Position numbers and translations under genes: made by a program
The notes under the pieces: generated by a model
Databases searched by the model: none
What the model was told of the DNA's origin: nothing
What the model saw: the letters and a program-made list of their open reading frames with translations, nothing else
In this document: one piece after another, positions 43,039 through 54,148 of the stretch
Position numbering within the stretch: position 1 is the first letter of the stretch
How the letters are laid out: every line of letters starts with the position of its first letter
Source of the DNA: Isoetes taiwanensis
Lineage: Eukaryota > Streptophyta > Lycopodiopsida > Isoetales > Isoetaceae
Direction: 5' to 3'
DNA length: 64,000 nucleotides
Assembly: GCA_021234155.1 (NCBI GenBank)
Contig: JAJEKV010000071.1
Location: forward strand, 2,181,138-2,245,137

Positions 43039-44051
43039 TCAAGGCCATTTTTCACATGCGAAAGGGCTAAATTCCCCCATTTCGTAGAACTCTGCAACCC
43101 TGGGACCTTCCCTATCTCTGATACAAATTAAATTCTGCCTGTTAGAAATTAAAGATTTACCTTTATCAATGATGGCCTCTGCTTCAGCGTCCAGAGCCTT
43201 GTGCAACCGCAAATGCTGAGCCAAATCTGCAAACGAATCTTCTAATTGATTCAAAAAATCAAACTCTTTGATGTTCTCATGAAACTTCAAGACATGAGCT
43301 CTCTTTTCCTGCTCCTCCGTTCGATCTCTTCTTGCAAAGAAGAAATTTTGGATTCTAATGCCACAACAATATCATCCTTAGAGCTGATCAGCTCCTGAAA
43401 CTTGGCCTCAAAACTGCTTTCTATGGCATTAGGGTTTTTTTGAGATTAAAAAAGGGCCTTCAAAATATGCCAACTAAGCCAAATGAAGATAAATGAACTA
43501 CCAATCAGAAATCAGAGCCTGACGGGTCCAGTCAGCAAAACTGTTATAACTAACTCACTGGATCACATTTTCTAGTATAACTATTGGTAGAAAAGTCCAA
43601 ATGAGCTCTCGTTTAGTGCAATAGATAGATCTCATTGAGATCTTTCCAATCTTAGGTGCTTTGCACATATTTTAACCACTTATGATTGTCAAAACTCCAA
43701 AAAATATAGTATTTACCATTTTTTACTATCCTACGGGGTTATAGGATATGCAAACTACCCAAGGTTGGAAAGATCTCAATGAGATCTATCTATTGCACCA
43801 AACAAGAGCTCATTTGGACTTTTCTATCAACACTTATGCTAGAAAATGTGATCCAGTGAGTTAATTATAACTGTTTTGCTGACTGGATTATACCAGTTCT
43901 GTTTTCTGATTGGTAGTTCATATAGCTTAGTCAGCAGTTCTTAGAAGGCCCTTTTATGATCTCAAAAAATCCCTAATGCTTTCAGCCATGCTGGAACCTG
44001 CTCAGGATCGGCATGCTTCCTCCTAAGCTTAGCACTAGATTTTGGGGCCAT
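43039..44051 (-). pseudogene. Small coiled-coil gene interrupted by MITE copy B
   Basis: The minus frame begins MAPKSSAKLRRKHADPEQVPAW at 44051 and is cut by the MITE at 43978. It resumes at 43426 with IESSFEAKFQELISSKDD, a coiled coil (VVALESKISSLQEEIE), and, after a one-base frameshift near 43325, a further part (FDFLNQLEDSFADLAQHL...) ending CEKWP at 43039. The ending LISNRQNLICIRDREGPRVAE recalls coiled-coil proteins of mobile elements, but I do not recognise the family. The frame is in register across the MITE, which shows where the insertion happened. Confidence 0.45.
43427..43978 (+). mobile_element. Palindromic MITE copy B (552 bp)
   Basis: Ends CATTAGGG/CCCTAATG with ~250-bp inverted arms; same family as 7267-7816. 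The flanks join as TCTATGG-CTTTCAGCC, which keeps the interrupted reading frame intact, again without any target duplication. Confidence 0.8.
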
Positions 44052-44247
44052 AGCATGCAACAAAAGCAACAGAAGGGGTTCTGGCAGGGAAAAGATTGCC
44101 TTACGGAAAGCAAGAAAAGGGGATGCTTTAGGCTGGCAGACCAGCCACGAAACCAGAATTGTTGTGCTGCACTGTCACCACAAAAACTTGACACACTTGA
44201 TTGCCGGACCAAAATTGGTCCACACTATAGTAACAAACGAGAATCGA

Positions 44248-44420
44248 CCAACACCAAGAAGAGAAAAGAAGATGCACGAAAGCCGATGGGGAAAAGATGG
44301 ACGAGAAAGAACTAAATAGGGAGAGGGAAGGAAAAGACAAAAATAATTAAACTGCTAACTAACTCCGTAGTTCTAGAACTTTGTTTTCCTTCTATTCGTT
44401 GAAACGAAGGAAAACGCCAT
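44248..44420 (+). repeat. 3' terminal block, second copy
   Basis: Counterpart of 41594-41786; small indels only. Confidence 0.85.
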
Positions 44421-45904
44421 ATTGCATCCGAAGGCCAAGATTTATCGCATGACTTCTCACCACTGTGATTGGTTATCGCTTTGATCTTTTAAGAGGAAAA
44501 GGAAAAGGAAAAGGAAAAGGAAAAGGAAAAGGAAAAAGGAGGACGAAAGGGAAAAACGAAGGGTAAAAAGGCACGAGGAAAAGGGGAACAGGGAAAGGGA
44601 AAAAAGGAGGGGAAAAAAGGCATGGGAAAAGGGGGAAGAGGAAAAAGGTGAGGAAAGGGAAAATAGCATGAGAAAAAGGAAAAAATAGAGTAAAAGAAAA
44701 ATAGGAGGGAGGGAGGAAAAGGGAAGATGGAAAGGATGAGGAAAGGAAGAAAAGGGAAAGGAAAACGGGGAAGAAAAAAATGGTAGAGAGAAGAAAAAAA
44801 GACATGGGAAAAGAAAAACGAAAAAGGGCACGAGGAAACGGGAGAGTAAAATAGAAAAGCGGAAGAGGAGAAGTGCGCGGGAAAAAATTGAAGAGGAAAA
44901 TGGTGAGGAAAAGAAAAAAAAAAAGGAAAAAGAGCATGGAAAAAGGGAAAGGCAAAAGAAAAAGGGGGATAAGGAAATGAGGGGAAGAGGGTGGGAAAAG
45001 AGGAAAAGGAGCATGTAAAAAAAGTGAGGAAAAAGGAATAGAAAAAGGTATGGGAAAGAAAAGGGAGAAAGGAAAGGGAAAACGGGCACATCAAAAAGGA
45101 GAAGAGATGAAAAAGGGAGACAAAGGAAAAAAGAAAAGGGAGCAGGGGGAGGGGAGGACGCGAGGAAAAAGGAGAGGAAAATGGAAAAAAGAAAGGGGAA
45201 AAGGGTACGAAAAAAATGGAAGATGCAAAGGGTGAGGAAAGGGAAAGAAAGCAAGGGACAAAAGGCATGGAAAATGGAAAAAGAAAAAAGAAAAAGGGAA
45301 AAGGGAAAAGGGGAAGAGGGTGAGGAAAGGAGGAAAAGGGGCACGTAAAAAATGTGGAAAAAAAGGAATGGAAAAAGGCATGGGAAAAGGGAAAGGGAAA
45401 GAGAAAAGGACAAGGAAGGGGAAAGTGAAAGGGGAAGAAGGCATGGGAAAAAGGGAAAGTACGGAGAAAGGATGAAAAATGAATGAAAAGAAAAAAGGAG
45501 ATGGAAAGGGAGGAGGGAAAGGAAAGATGGGGGGAGGGAGGAGGGGTTAAAAAAGGGGGGGGGGAAGGGAGGGGGGGAAAAAGAAGATGTGTAGGAAAAA
45601 TAGGAAAAATGGAAAAAGAAATTAAGAAAGTCTGTAAGAGAATGATGAAAAAAGGAAACACGAGATAGAGCAAAAGACAAAGGAAAAGGGAAGGGTGTCG
45701 AATGCACAAAAACCTATTATAGCCCAGCAATGCTGGACTTGGTTTCTATTATATTAGATTTATGAAAAGGAGTCTGAGATGAACAGGTTTCCGTCCACAC
45801 AGGTTTCCAACTTATGCCCAGCAATGCTGGGCACCATTACTAGTTCTCATTATGACTTTTAATTGTTAAAGGTGTACTCTCCGGAAGTTCTATTTCCCCC
45901 CTGA

Positions 45905-46870
45905 AAAATTTTCTGGCTGGATGTGTGCAATTACAAAGGGGTTTTCTGTTCTCCCCCAAATGCATCCCCCTGCGATCAGGTTGTCACCGGAATAGATCTG
46001 AACCATGACTATTTATCTGGAGAATTGGTTCCGGAATTGGGCTGGCTTTCTCATTTGGTCCTGTTTCATATCAACACAAACTATTTCTGTGGTACAATCC
46101 TGAAACATTTCAGTACCTCACACAGCTTTTCGAGCTTGATGTTAGCAATAACCGGCTTTCCAGTCCCTTTCCTTTCGTCGTTTTGAATCTTCCTACTCTC
46201 AAATACTTGGATCTTCGATTTAGTTCTTTCGAAGGCGAGCTCCCTTCCGCATTGTTCGACAAAAACTTTGATGTCATTTTTGTGAATAACAACAAATTTA
46301 CAGGCTGTTTGCCCGATAATTTGGGCAATTTGCCCGTTTTGGTGGTAAATTTTGCAAACAATAACTTTGGGAGTCGGATTCCGTCGAGCATTGGCAATAT
46401 GGGGAATACGCTAAACGAGATTCTGTTCATCAGCAACAGATTTGAAGGCTGTTTGCCGGATCAGCTGGGAAAGCTTCAGAGTTTAAATGTATTTGATGTA
46501 AGCTTCAACGAGCTATAGGGGGAGCTGCTGCTGAATTTGCAATGTCTGGTAAAATTAGAAAATTTAGTTCTGGCAGATAATTTCTTCTTTGGGGACATTC
46601 CGGCAGGGATTTGCAGGTTGCCCAAGCTCCAAAATTTTACAGTGTCGAACAATTTCTTCACATCAGAGAGCCCAACATGCCGGGCCCTACCATACCAAGG
46701 CAAGATCTACGACAACAGAGGAAATTGTCTCCCGTATGAAAATCTACAGTGATCTCCGCTGCAGTGCAAAGCATTTTTATCTTCTGCCCGATCCTACTAC
46801 CCAAAACCATCCCCTCCTTTTCGCCCAATTTATTCCCATCCTCCCCCTTACTCCGACAGCCCTCCATATC
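45905..46870 (+). pseudogene. Leucine-rich-repeat extensin (LRX)-like pseudogene fragment
   Basis: Reads VCNYKGVFCSPP...VVTGIDLNHDYLSGELVPELG and HINTNYFCGTI, then after a frameshift near 46100 ELDVSNNRLSSPFPFVVL, FEGELPSALFDK, FVNNNKFTGCLPDNLG, NTLNEILFISN, and VFDVSFNEL. After a TAG at 46516 it continues to ICRLPKLQNFTVSNNFFT and CLPYENLQ. A short proline-rich ending (SPPFRPIYSHPPPYSDSPPY) is the extensin start. LRX proteins act in the cell wall. The N-terminal signal region is missing because the fragment starts ~60 bp after the 3' end of Hel-H. Confidence 0.8.
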
Positions 46871-47085
46871 CATAGCTCCAAGCTTTTTACTCTTAATTTG
46901 TAAAAACTTGTACCAACCTTGATTTTCCGACCGGTATGGGAATTTTAGGCCAAACTAGGCCAAACTGGGCCAGTTAGTGTGCGAGAGAGATAATTGTCTC
47001 TCGTCATCTCTCGTGCACATACGTATAAAAATTGTCTCTCGCCGTATACGACGAGAGACAAAAAATGATCGAGCATGTGCCCGAC

Positions 47086-47095
47086 GAGAGAGAGA

Positions 47096-47190
<95 letters not shown>
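47086..47190 (+). repeat. (GA)n microsatellite at the 3' end of the LINE
   Basis: About 50 GA units with one interruption (GATAGA at ~47109), directly abutting the LINE 3' tail. Confidence 0.95.
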
Positions 47191-47192
<2 letters not shown>

Positions 47193-47240
47193 AATGAAAT
47201 GAAATGTTTATTATTACGCCTACTGAGACCATCAGGTCTA

Positions 47241-48266
47241 TCAGACGTTCAGATTATCCTTTACATCAAACCAATCCTCTAGTGAGCTTCCACAGTCAGA
47301 AGCATCATCTATCTCCTCACTCATCTCTTTCTCATTTATATCATTTTGTAAAAGAACATCAATACTAGCAATACAAGTTTGTCTAATTTTCAGTACATCG
47401 ATGATAAAATTACCAACAGTGGATGGTGGCAAGCTAAATAAATCTGCCAATGTGCCATGGACCCCATATCTCTGTCTCAAGATCTCATATGCTGGGCATA
47501 GAAGAAGGGCATGCACCTCATCCTCAACCTCATCCTGACCACAGACCTTGTAGACTCGCCTGTCCCTCGGTATGTTCCTCCATCTTCCTTCCTCTATACC
47601 CAAGTGATGGGAGCTCAGATGCATGCGCGAGATCTCCTTGCGCTTCAGGATGGATATGTCACTCTTCAAGTAATACGCCTCCTGTAACATAGGATTCATG
47701 TGATTGCGATAAGCCTCCATCTTTGTTTTGGGGTTTAGCCAGAGTACAGCACGGATTCCTGCAATCACCCATTCTCTTATCTCCTTAGGCGGACAATCTT
47801 CAATTTTCATGTTCCATTTCAGCAACCATTCCCTAACATTCTTATACCAACCATTTGATTCGCTTTCCTTCATTGCTAGGTAGGGCAGTCCACTGTCATT
47901 TAGAGCCTTAACTTTCTGCACATATACCAGTGTCTGGATAAGGGCTTCACCTTCCAGAGGAATCATACCACACTCTGCCAACATCATCTCATACGAGGTT
48001 TGTGTCTTCACTCCAAGTTCTGTACACAGAAATCTCTTTTGAATTCTCTCTAATTGACTCCACAAACACGCCGGCAACCCTGGACCCCATACTTTGCAGC
48101 CATACAGTACCACGGACTGGACCAAAACTTTGTAGAGCATCTTCTTGAGACCCAGATTCAAGTTATGCGCTTTCCCACAACTGCTCTGCATAGCATAAAG
48201 TGATTTAAGACCGCCATTTGTTCTCTGCTCAATGCACTTATTCCATTTGAAATTCTTATCAAGCAT
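47241..48266 (-). pseudogene. LINE ORF2 C-terminal domain with zinc-like motif
   Basis: A 341-residue open frame in register with the LINE: FLCTELGVKTQTSYEMMLAE, then SRMHLSSHHLGIEEGRW and CGQDEVEDEVHALLLCPAYE (C...H...C pattern), ending in an acidic tail (EEIDDASDCGSSLEDW). It matches the degraded LINE-1 copy over its length. Confidence 0.75.
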
Positions 48267-49120
48267 TATGTAGAGTCCATCCTTGCCCCTTTATAATAGA
48301 AGTCTCGATTCTTTCTGGAACCCACTACCATGATTTTAGACTTAGACAGATTCACTTTCATGCCCATAGCATCAGAAAAATCAGCCAACGTATCAAGATG
48401 CTTTTGAAGCCCTGTTGGTTGCTTCGAGATAAGTACTACATCATCCGCATACAACAGAAGAGCAAACATACCCCCTGCAATAGAGGTGCCTGGCCCACCC
48501 TGCTCCATAATCCATTCTTCTAACCCATCAATAAACAACCCAAACAGCGTCGGAGACAAGGGGCAGCCCTGTTTGACACCCACATTACTCACTATCACAC
48601 TATCACATGCATCTCTGAAGGGCAAGGATAATTCTACCAGCACCTTTTCATATACTAACCTGGTAGCATCTCTGTACTCCACTGGGATATTTAATTTTCT
48701 CATTCTTTCCAACAAGCATTCTCTAGGAACCATATCAAATGCTTTACTAAAATCAATAAACGCAAGATATAGAGGTTGTTTCTTACCCTTTACCGCATCC
48801 ATTGCAACTGTGAGAGTGACTAAGTGGTCAATGGTGGAGTGCTTTTGTCGGAAACCAGCCTGCCCATTAGCTCTCAAATCATGTTCTTCAACCCATTTAA
48901 CAATCTTAGATTCTAGTATTGATGCAAAAAGCTTGGAAAATATACTAGATATCAAAATGGTTCTGTAATTATTAATATCAAACTTATCACCTCCTTTGAA
49001 GATCGGCACCACTCTATTGACTTGCCATGTTTCAGGAAAACCTTCACATAACGCAATATTAAACATCTTCATGAGAGATTCAATCAGCTGGTCTCCCGCC
49101 CATTTTAACATCTCTGCCAC
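48266..49120 (-). pseudogene. LINE reverse transcriptase domain
   Basis: Residues run from MAEMLKWAGDQL through RT blocks: WQVNRVVPIFKGGD, NYRTILISSIFSKL, GQAGFRQKHSTIDHL, LAFIDFSKAFDMVPRE (first catalytic Asp), GVKQGCPLSPTLF, and FALLLYADDVVLIS (catalytic DD), then LNLSK-like KVNLSKSKIMVVG. All catalytic residues are present. The frame ends at 48266 and the next frame (48266-47241) carries on, so one frameshift separates RT from the C terminus. Confidence 0.85.
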
Positions 49121-49261
49121 AACTCCACGCGCATCAGCAGCCTTACCATTAGCAAGTTTTGCAACTCCAACCGTGACATCCTCAACTGTGATAAAAGGCT
49201 CCCTCTCATCCTATTCCATAACCATTTTTTATTCAATCCCATGGACAAATTTTCTGCCTAA

Positions 49262-51365
49262 TTGGCTCAAACATGCCACCTAGGCTCAAACATGCCACCA
49301 AGGTGGCTCAAACATACACAAAGTGGCTCAAACATGCCATCAAGGTGGCTCAAACATACACAAGGTGGCTCAAACATGCCACCAAGGTGACTCCAACATG
49401 CCACGCGGGCTCTAACATGCCATGCAGGCTCCAATATGCCAAGGCGGCGCAAACATGCCACGTGGGCTCCACCATGCCACCTAGGCTCCAACATGCCAAG
49501 TCACAACATGCCACATAGGCTTAAATATGCCAAGTTGGCTCAAACATGCCACCTAGGCTCCAACATGCCAACTAGGCTCAAACATGCCAAGGTGGCTCAA
49601 ACATGCCACGTGGGCTCCAACATGCCACCTAGGCTCCAACATGCCAAGGTGGCTCAAACATGCCACCTAGGCTCCAACATGACAAGGTGGCTCAAACATG
49701 CCACATGGGCTTCAACATGCCACCTAGGCTCCAACATGCTAAGGTGGCTCAAACATGCCATGTGGGCTCCAACATGCCACCTAGGCTCCAACATGCCATC
49801 TAGGCTCCAACATGCCAAGGTGTTTCAAACATGCCACGTGCGCACCAACATGCCAAGGTGGCTCTAACATGCCACCTAGGCTCAAACATGCCAAGGTGCC
49901 TCCAACATGCCACCTAGGCTCCAACATGACAAAATGGCTCAAACATCCCACCTAGACTCCAACGTGCTTAAACATGCCACGTGGGCTCCAACATGCCACC
50001 TATGCTCCAACTTGCCAAGGTGGCTCAAACATGCCACGTGGGCCACCTAGGCTCCAACATTCCTAGGTGGCTCAAACATGCCACCTAGGCTCAAATATGC
50101 CATGCATGCTCACTTAGGCTCCAACATGCCAAGGTGATTCAGCCATGCGGGCTCTAACGTGCCTTCTAGGCTGGAACATGCTAAGGTGGCTCAAACATGC
50201 CACCTAGGCTCAAAAATGCCAAGGTGGCTCCAACATGCTCAAACATGCCACCTAGGCTCCAACATGCCAAGGTGGCTCAAGCATGCCACCTAGGCACCAA
50301 CATGCCAAGGTGGCTCAAATATGCCACGTGGTCTCCAACATGCCACCTAGGCTCCAACATGCCAAGGTGGCCCCAACATGCCAAGGTGGCTCAAACATGC
50401 CACCTAGGCTCCAACATGCTCAAACATGCCACGTGGGCTCCAACAGGCCACCTAGGCTCCAACATGCCACCTAGGTTCAAACATGCCACCTAGGCTCAAA
50501 CATGGCAAGATGCCATGTGGGCTCAAACATGCCACCTAGGTTCCAACAAGCCAAGGTGGCTCAAGCATGCCAGCTAGGCACCAACATGCCAAGGTGGCTC
50601 AAACATGCCACGCGGGCTACAACATGCCACCTAGGCTCAAACATGACAAGGTAGCTCAAACATGTCAAGGTGGCTCAAACGTGCCACGCAGGCTCTAACA
50701 TGCCACCTAGGCTCCAAGATGCCAAGGTGGCTCAAACATGCCACATGGGCTCCCAACATGCCACCTAGGCTCCAACATGCCAAGGTGGCTCAAACATGCT
50801 ACGCGGGCTCCAATATGCCACCTAGGCTCCAACATGCCAAGGTGGCTCAAACATACCACCTAGGCCCTAACATGCCAATGTGGCTCAAACATGCCATGTG
50901 GGCTCTAACGTGCCACCTAGGCTCCAACATGCCAAGGTGGCTCAAGCATGCCACGTAGGCACCAACATGCCACCTAGGCTCTAACATGCCGAGGTGGCTC
51001 AAACATGCCAAGGTGGCTCAAACATCCCATGTGGGCTCCAATATGCCACGTAGGTTCCAACATGCCAAGGTGCTCAAACATGCCACCTAGGCTCCAACAT
51101 GACAAGGTGGCTCAAACATACCAAGGTGGCTTAAACATGCCACGTGGGCTCCAACATGCCACCTAGGCTCCAACATGCCAAGGTTTCTCGACCATGCCAC
51201 GTTGGCTCCAACATGCCAAGGGGGCTCAAACATGCCACCTAGGCTCTAACATGCCAAGGTGGCTCCAACATGCCATGCGAGCTCCAACATGCCATGCGAG
51301 CTCCAACATGCCACCTGGGGTCCAATGTGCCAAGGTGGCTCGAGCATGCCACCTAGGCACTCGAA
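49262..51365 (+). repeat. Minisatellite, about 18-19-bp unit, over 100 copies
   Basis: Units of the type GGCTCAAACATGCCACCTA and GGCTCCAACATGCCAAGGT alternate for 2.1 kb, with variants (CACGTGG, CACGCGG). ORFs over it are periodic (CHLGSNMPRWLKHATW-like) and not genes. Confidence 0.93.
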
Positions 51366-51589
51366 GTGGTGACATGGCATGCCAAGTGAGCAAGGCCAAG
51401 TTTTGACTAGGCCAAAAATGAAACGATGTCCATCTTTGGTCTTTTCATTGGGTGGTGGTGGCAAATTTTGGGTGACATGGCTAGATGGTGGTGACATGGA
51501 CATGATGACTAAGATATTATGCAAGAAATATGATAACCTTTGGAATTTTTGGTAGAGGAGTTTGGCGAGGGATAGAATAGAGGGATCTT

Positions 51590-53445
51590 GCACTGACACC
51601 CTTCCCCAAATCGAACTAGGCCCGGACTTTGCACGGCTTCCTCACCAGAGCGAAGAGGCCAGACCCTAGGAGACGGACCTTAGAAAGGTTGCTGAGGTAG
51701 CCTTTCCTGCCAACGCTCCTCCGGGAGGCCAAAGGCCAATGCCCCCCCTCCCAGAGCTCGGTTTCCATATTCGACCGTTGAATACGCCATTCAAGTAACC
51801 TGCTTCGAGTAGGTTCAAAAAAATCCAAGATCAGTCCGCGAGAACTTATCAAACTGCGAAGCATCCTGCGGTCCACCGTGTAGAAACCTAATTGTTTTGT
51901 TGTTCGGGCAGTACAAAGGCTCCGGAATGGAGATTCGACTTCGTCATGTCGTTCGAAATGATGAGATTATCCTAGAGACCAAGTTACACGATCCATTTTT
52001 GCAACAAAAGAAACACGAACCCTCTACATGGTAGTATTATGCTGCCACCTCTTAGGCCAATTAACTACGAACGTGCTTCTTGGAGAATTTTCTGCCCATG
52101 AAACTTGGTCTCCAGGGTAATGTCGACGTTTTGAGTCCATTGGCAGAGTCAGTTCACAGATCTGGAGTGGGAGAATTGCCCGTCCATGGCCAGGGGCCTT
52201 TGAGAGAGGACCTTTGGGGCGAACTGCTTCCGGAAGGTTTTAAGGGTTCGTCTTCGTGTCAACACCCTCCCTCTACCTAATGACATTATGCAAGATCCTG
52301 GTCAAATCTGACTAGGATATGGCCTCCGAAGCGTAAATCTTGTGTGTTGCAAGATTATTGAAGGGTTTACATTATGAAGGTCGAGTTTTAGTCGGTTGCA
52401 CTTGGGACATGGTCGAGAAGTTGCAGTTGAAAACGCGAAGCAATAGGAACTGACAGAATGGGGTTTGGATTTATCCTCCTCCGAGTGTGGCAATTAGAAG
52501 TCAAGAGCACCTTTTGTAGTAGCAAACTTATTTGGGATCATTCAGGATGGCCAATAGCTTCAAACTCTGTTATTTCAGTTGCCAAGGCTCCACATGCATG
52601 TTTAGAAAAGCTGCACCTAATTATCCAAGAAAACGACCATCTTTTGATATCTGAAATGTAAACCCTACAATAACCTAGCAACACACAAGGTTTACGTTTC
52701 AGAGGCCAAAACATGTAGGTGCACCTTTTCTAAACATGCATGGGGAGACATGGCAACTGAAGTAACAGAGTTTGGATCTATTGGTCATCCCAAATGGTCC
52801 CAAACAATTTTGCTACTACTCCAAACAAAAGGTGCTCTTGACTTCTAATTGCCACACTCGGGGGAGGATAAATCCAAACCCCATTCCGTCAGTTCCTATT
52901 GCTTCGCGTTTTCAACTGCAGCTTCTCGACCATGTCCCAAGTGCAACCGACTAAAACTTAACCTTCATAATATAATCTCTTCAATAATCTTGCAACACAC
53001 AAGGTTTACGTTTCGGAGGCCATGTCCTAGTCAGATTCGACCAGGATCTTGCAAAATGTCATCAGGTAGAGGGAGATGTTGACACCAGAAGATGGACCCT
53101 TAAAACCTTTCAGAAGCAGTTCGCCTTAAAGGTCCTCTCTTGAAGGCCTCTGGCCATGGACGGGCAACTCTCCCACTCCAGAACTGTGAACTGACTTTGT
53201 CAATGGACTCAAAACATCGACATTACCCTGGAGACCAAGTTTCATGGGCAGAAGACCATTCCTTCTCCAAGAAGCACGAAAGTAGCTCATGTCCAACACG
53301 TTCGTAGTTAATTGGCCTAAGAGGTGGCAGCATAATACTACCATGTAGAGGGTTCCTGTTTCTTTTGTTGCAAAAAATGATCGTGTAACTTGGTCTCTAG
53401 GGTAATCTCGTCATTCCGGACGATATGGCGAAGTCGAATCTCCCA
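51590..53445. repeat. Repeat R copies arranged as a 1.5-kb palindrome
   Basis: Left arm ~51925-52665 and right arm ~52690-53440 are inverted copies by eye at about 90% identity: AGATTCGACTTCGTCATGTCG at the left edge pairs with CGATATGGCGAAGTCGAATCT at the right. The centre near 52676 has a ~25-nt loop. Upstream 51590-51925 extends the left copy with the GC-rich R block. Confidence 0.8.
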
Positions 53446-53599
53446 CACTCACCCCGGTTTTTGGTCCACTGTTGAAAACATCAGTTTTGGTAGGTCTACA
53501 TGTCCTGTTTTCAAAGAATCCTACATGTGGATTTGTGGAGGTATGGTTTTGTTCGATAATGGTGTTCTTTTTTCATTGGACTAAAACATCCACTGTTGT

Positions 53600-54125
53600 T
53601 TTGTAGTTTCTTCTATTGTGACATGTCATTTTATAATACAATCCACTGTAGGAAAGAATACTTGAATTTCTACATGTCTAATAATTCTATTATCACATGT
53701 CTTTATAGATGTAGGAAAGAATATTTGATTCTCTACATGTCCTATACTTCCATTCACATGTCTTTATAGTAGTAGGACAAAGTACTTTATTTGCTAAGGC
53801 ATTGTAGGAAAGAATACATGAATTACGACATGTGTAATACTTCTATTGTCACATGTCTTTATAGAAGTAGGAAAGAATACTTGATTCTCTACATGTATGC
53901 TTCCATGTCACATGTCTTTATAGTAGTAGGACAGAGTACTTTATTTGCTAAGGCATTGTAGGAAAGAATATATGAATTACGACATGTATAATACTTCTAT
54001 TGTCACATGTTTTTATAGAAGTAGGAAAGAATACTTGATTCTCTACATGTCCTATCCTTCCATATCATGGGTCTTTATAGTGGTAGGACAGAGTACTTGA
54101 TTTGCTACATGTGATGCACATGCAC
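53600..54125 (+). repeat. Tandem/interspersed repeat, TAGGAAAGAATACTTGA type
   Basis: GTAGGAAAGAATAC followed by CTACATGTCCTA and CACATGTCTTTATAG recurs about seven times with a higher-order period near 170 bp. Confidence 0.75.
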
Positions 54126-54148
54126 GATCACATGTCCTTATACTAGTA

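Larger units (their letters stand above)
41021..44420 (+). mobile_element. TSD-free tandem dimer of a Helentron/HINE-like element
   Basis: Two units lie head-to-tail: 41021-41786 (766 bp) and 41787-44420 (2634 bp). Both start TTCTAGAACTACTA, then GTGTAGGTATAGACAAGG. Both end with a shared ~190-bp block, which contains GTAGTTCTAGAAC (inverse of the 5' end), a TTTTCCTTC/GAAGGAAAA stem-loop, and GCCAT. So there is a 5'-terminal and a 3'-subterminal inverted repeat plus a 3' hairpin, the layout of Helitron2/Helentron-type elements. No target duplication is visible. No Rep/helicase ORF. Confidence 0.6.
40954..45843 (+). mobile_element. Helitron Hel-H, interrupted by a 3.4-kb insertion
   Basis: 5' end TCTTATATTATAATG after A at 40954; 3' end with stem-loop GCCCAGC-AAT-GCTGGGC (45816-45832) and CTAG at 45840-45843 before T. 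The 5' region breaks at 41020/41021 and resumes at 44421 (ATTGCATCCGAAGG). The join reads CAGATTATCAG-ATTGCATCCG, matching Hel-G GAGATCATCTG-ATTGCATTCG. The purine tract is 44490-45660. An older 3' terminus remnant (GCCCAGCAATGCTGGAC) lies at ~45722. Confidence 0.8.
47190..49262 (-). mobile_element. LINE-2 copy, 5'-truncated, RT retained
   Basis: Minus-strand ORF2 from the start of the RT domain to the C terminus. The 3' end has stem-loop AGACC-TGAT-GGTCT (47226-47239) and an (ATTTC)n tail instead of poly(A). The 5' end is truncated where the minisatellite begins. Same family as the copy at 34.1-37.1 kb. Confidence 0.8.

Noticed and set aside
47190-49262. Group II intron or retron as source of the reverse transcriptase
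   Set aside because: The RT is followed by a LINE-type C-terminal region shared with a copy that has an APE endonuclease upstream.
49273-50960. Repeat-protein-like ORFs (CHLGSNMPRWLKHA pattern)
   Set aside because: Translation of an 18-19-bp minisatellite; the periodicity is in the DNA and several frames are equally open.
49262-51365. CRISPR-like array of regular repeats
   Set aside because: No spacer/repeat alternation, unit is only ~18 bp with drift, eukaryotic context.
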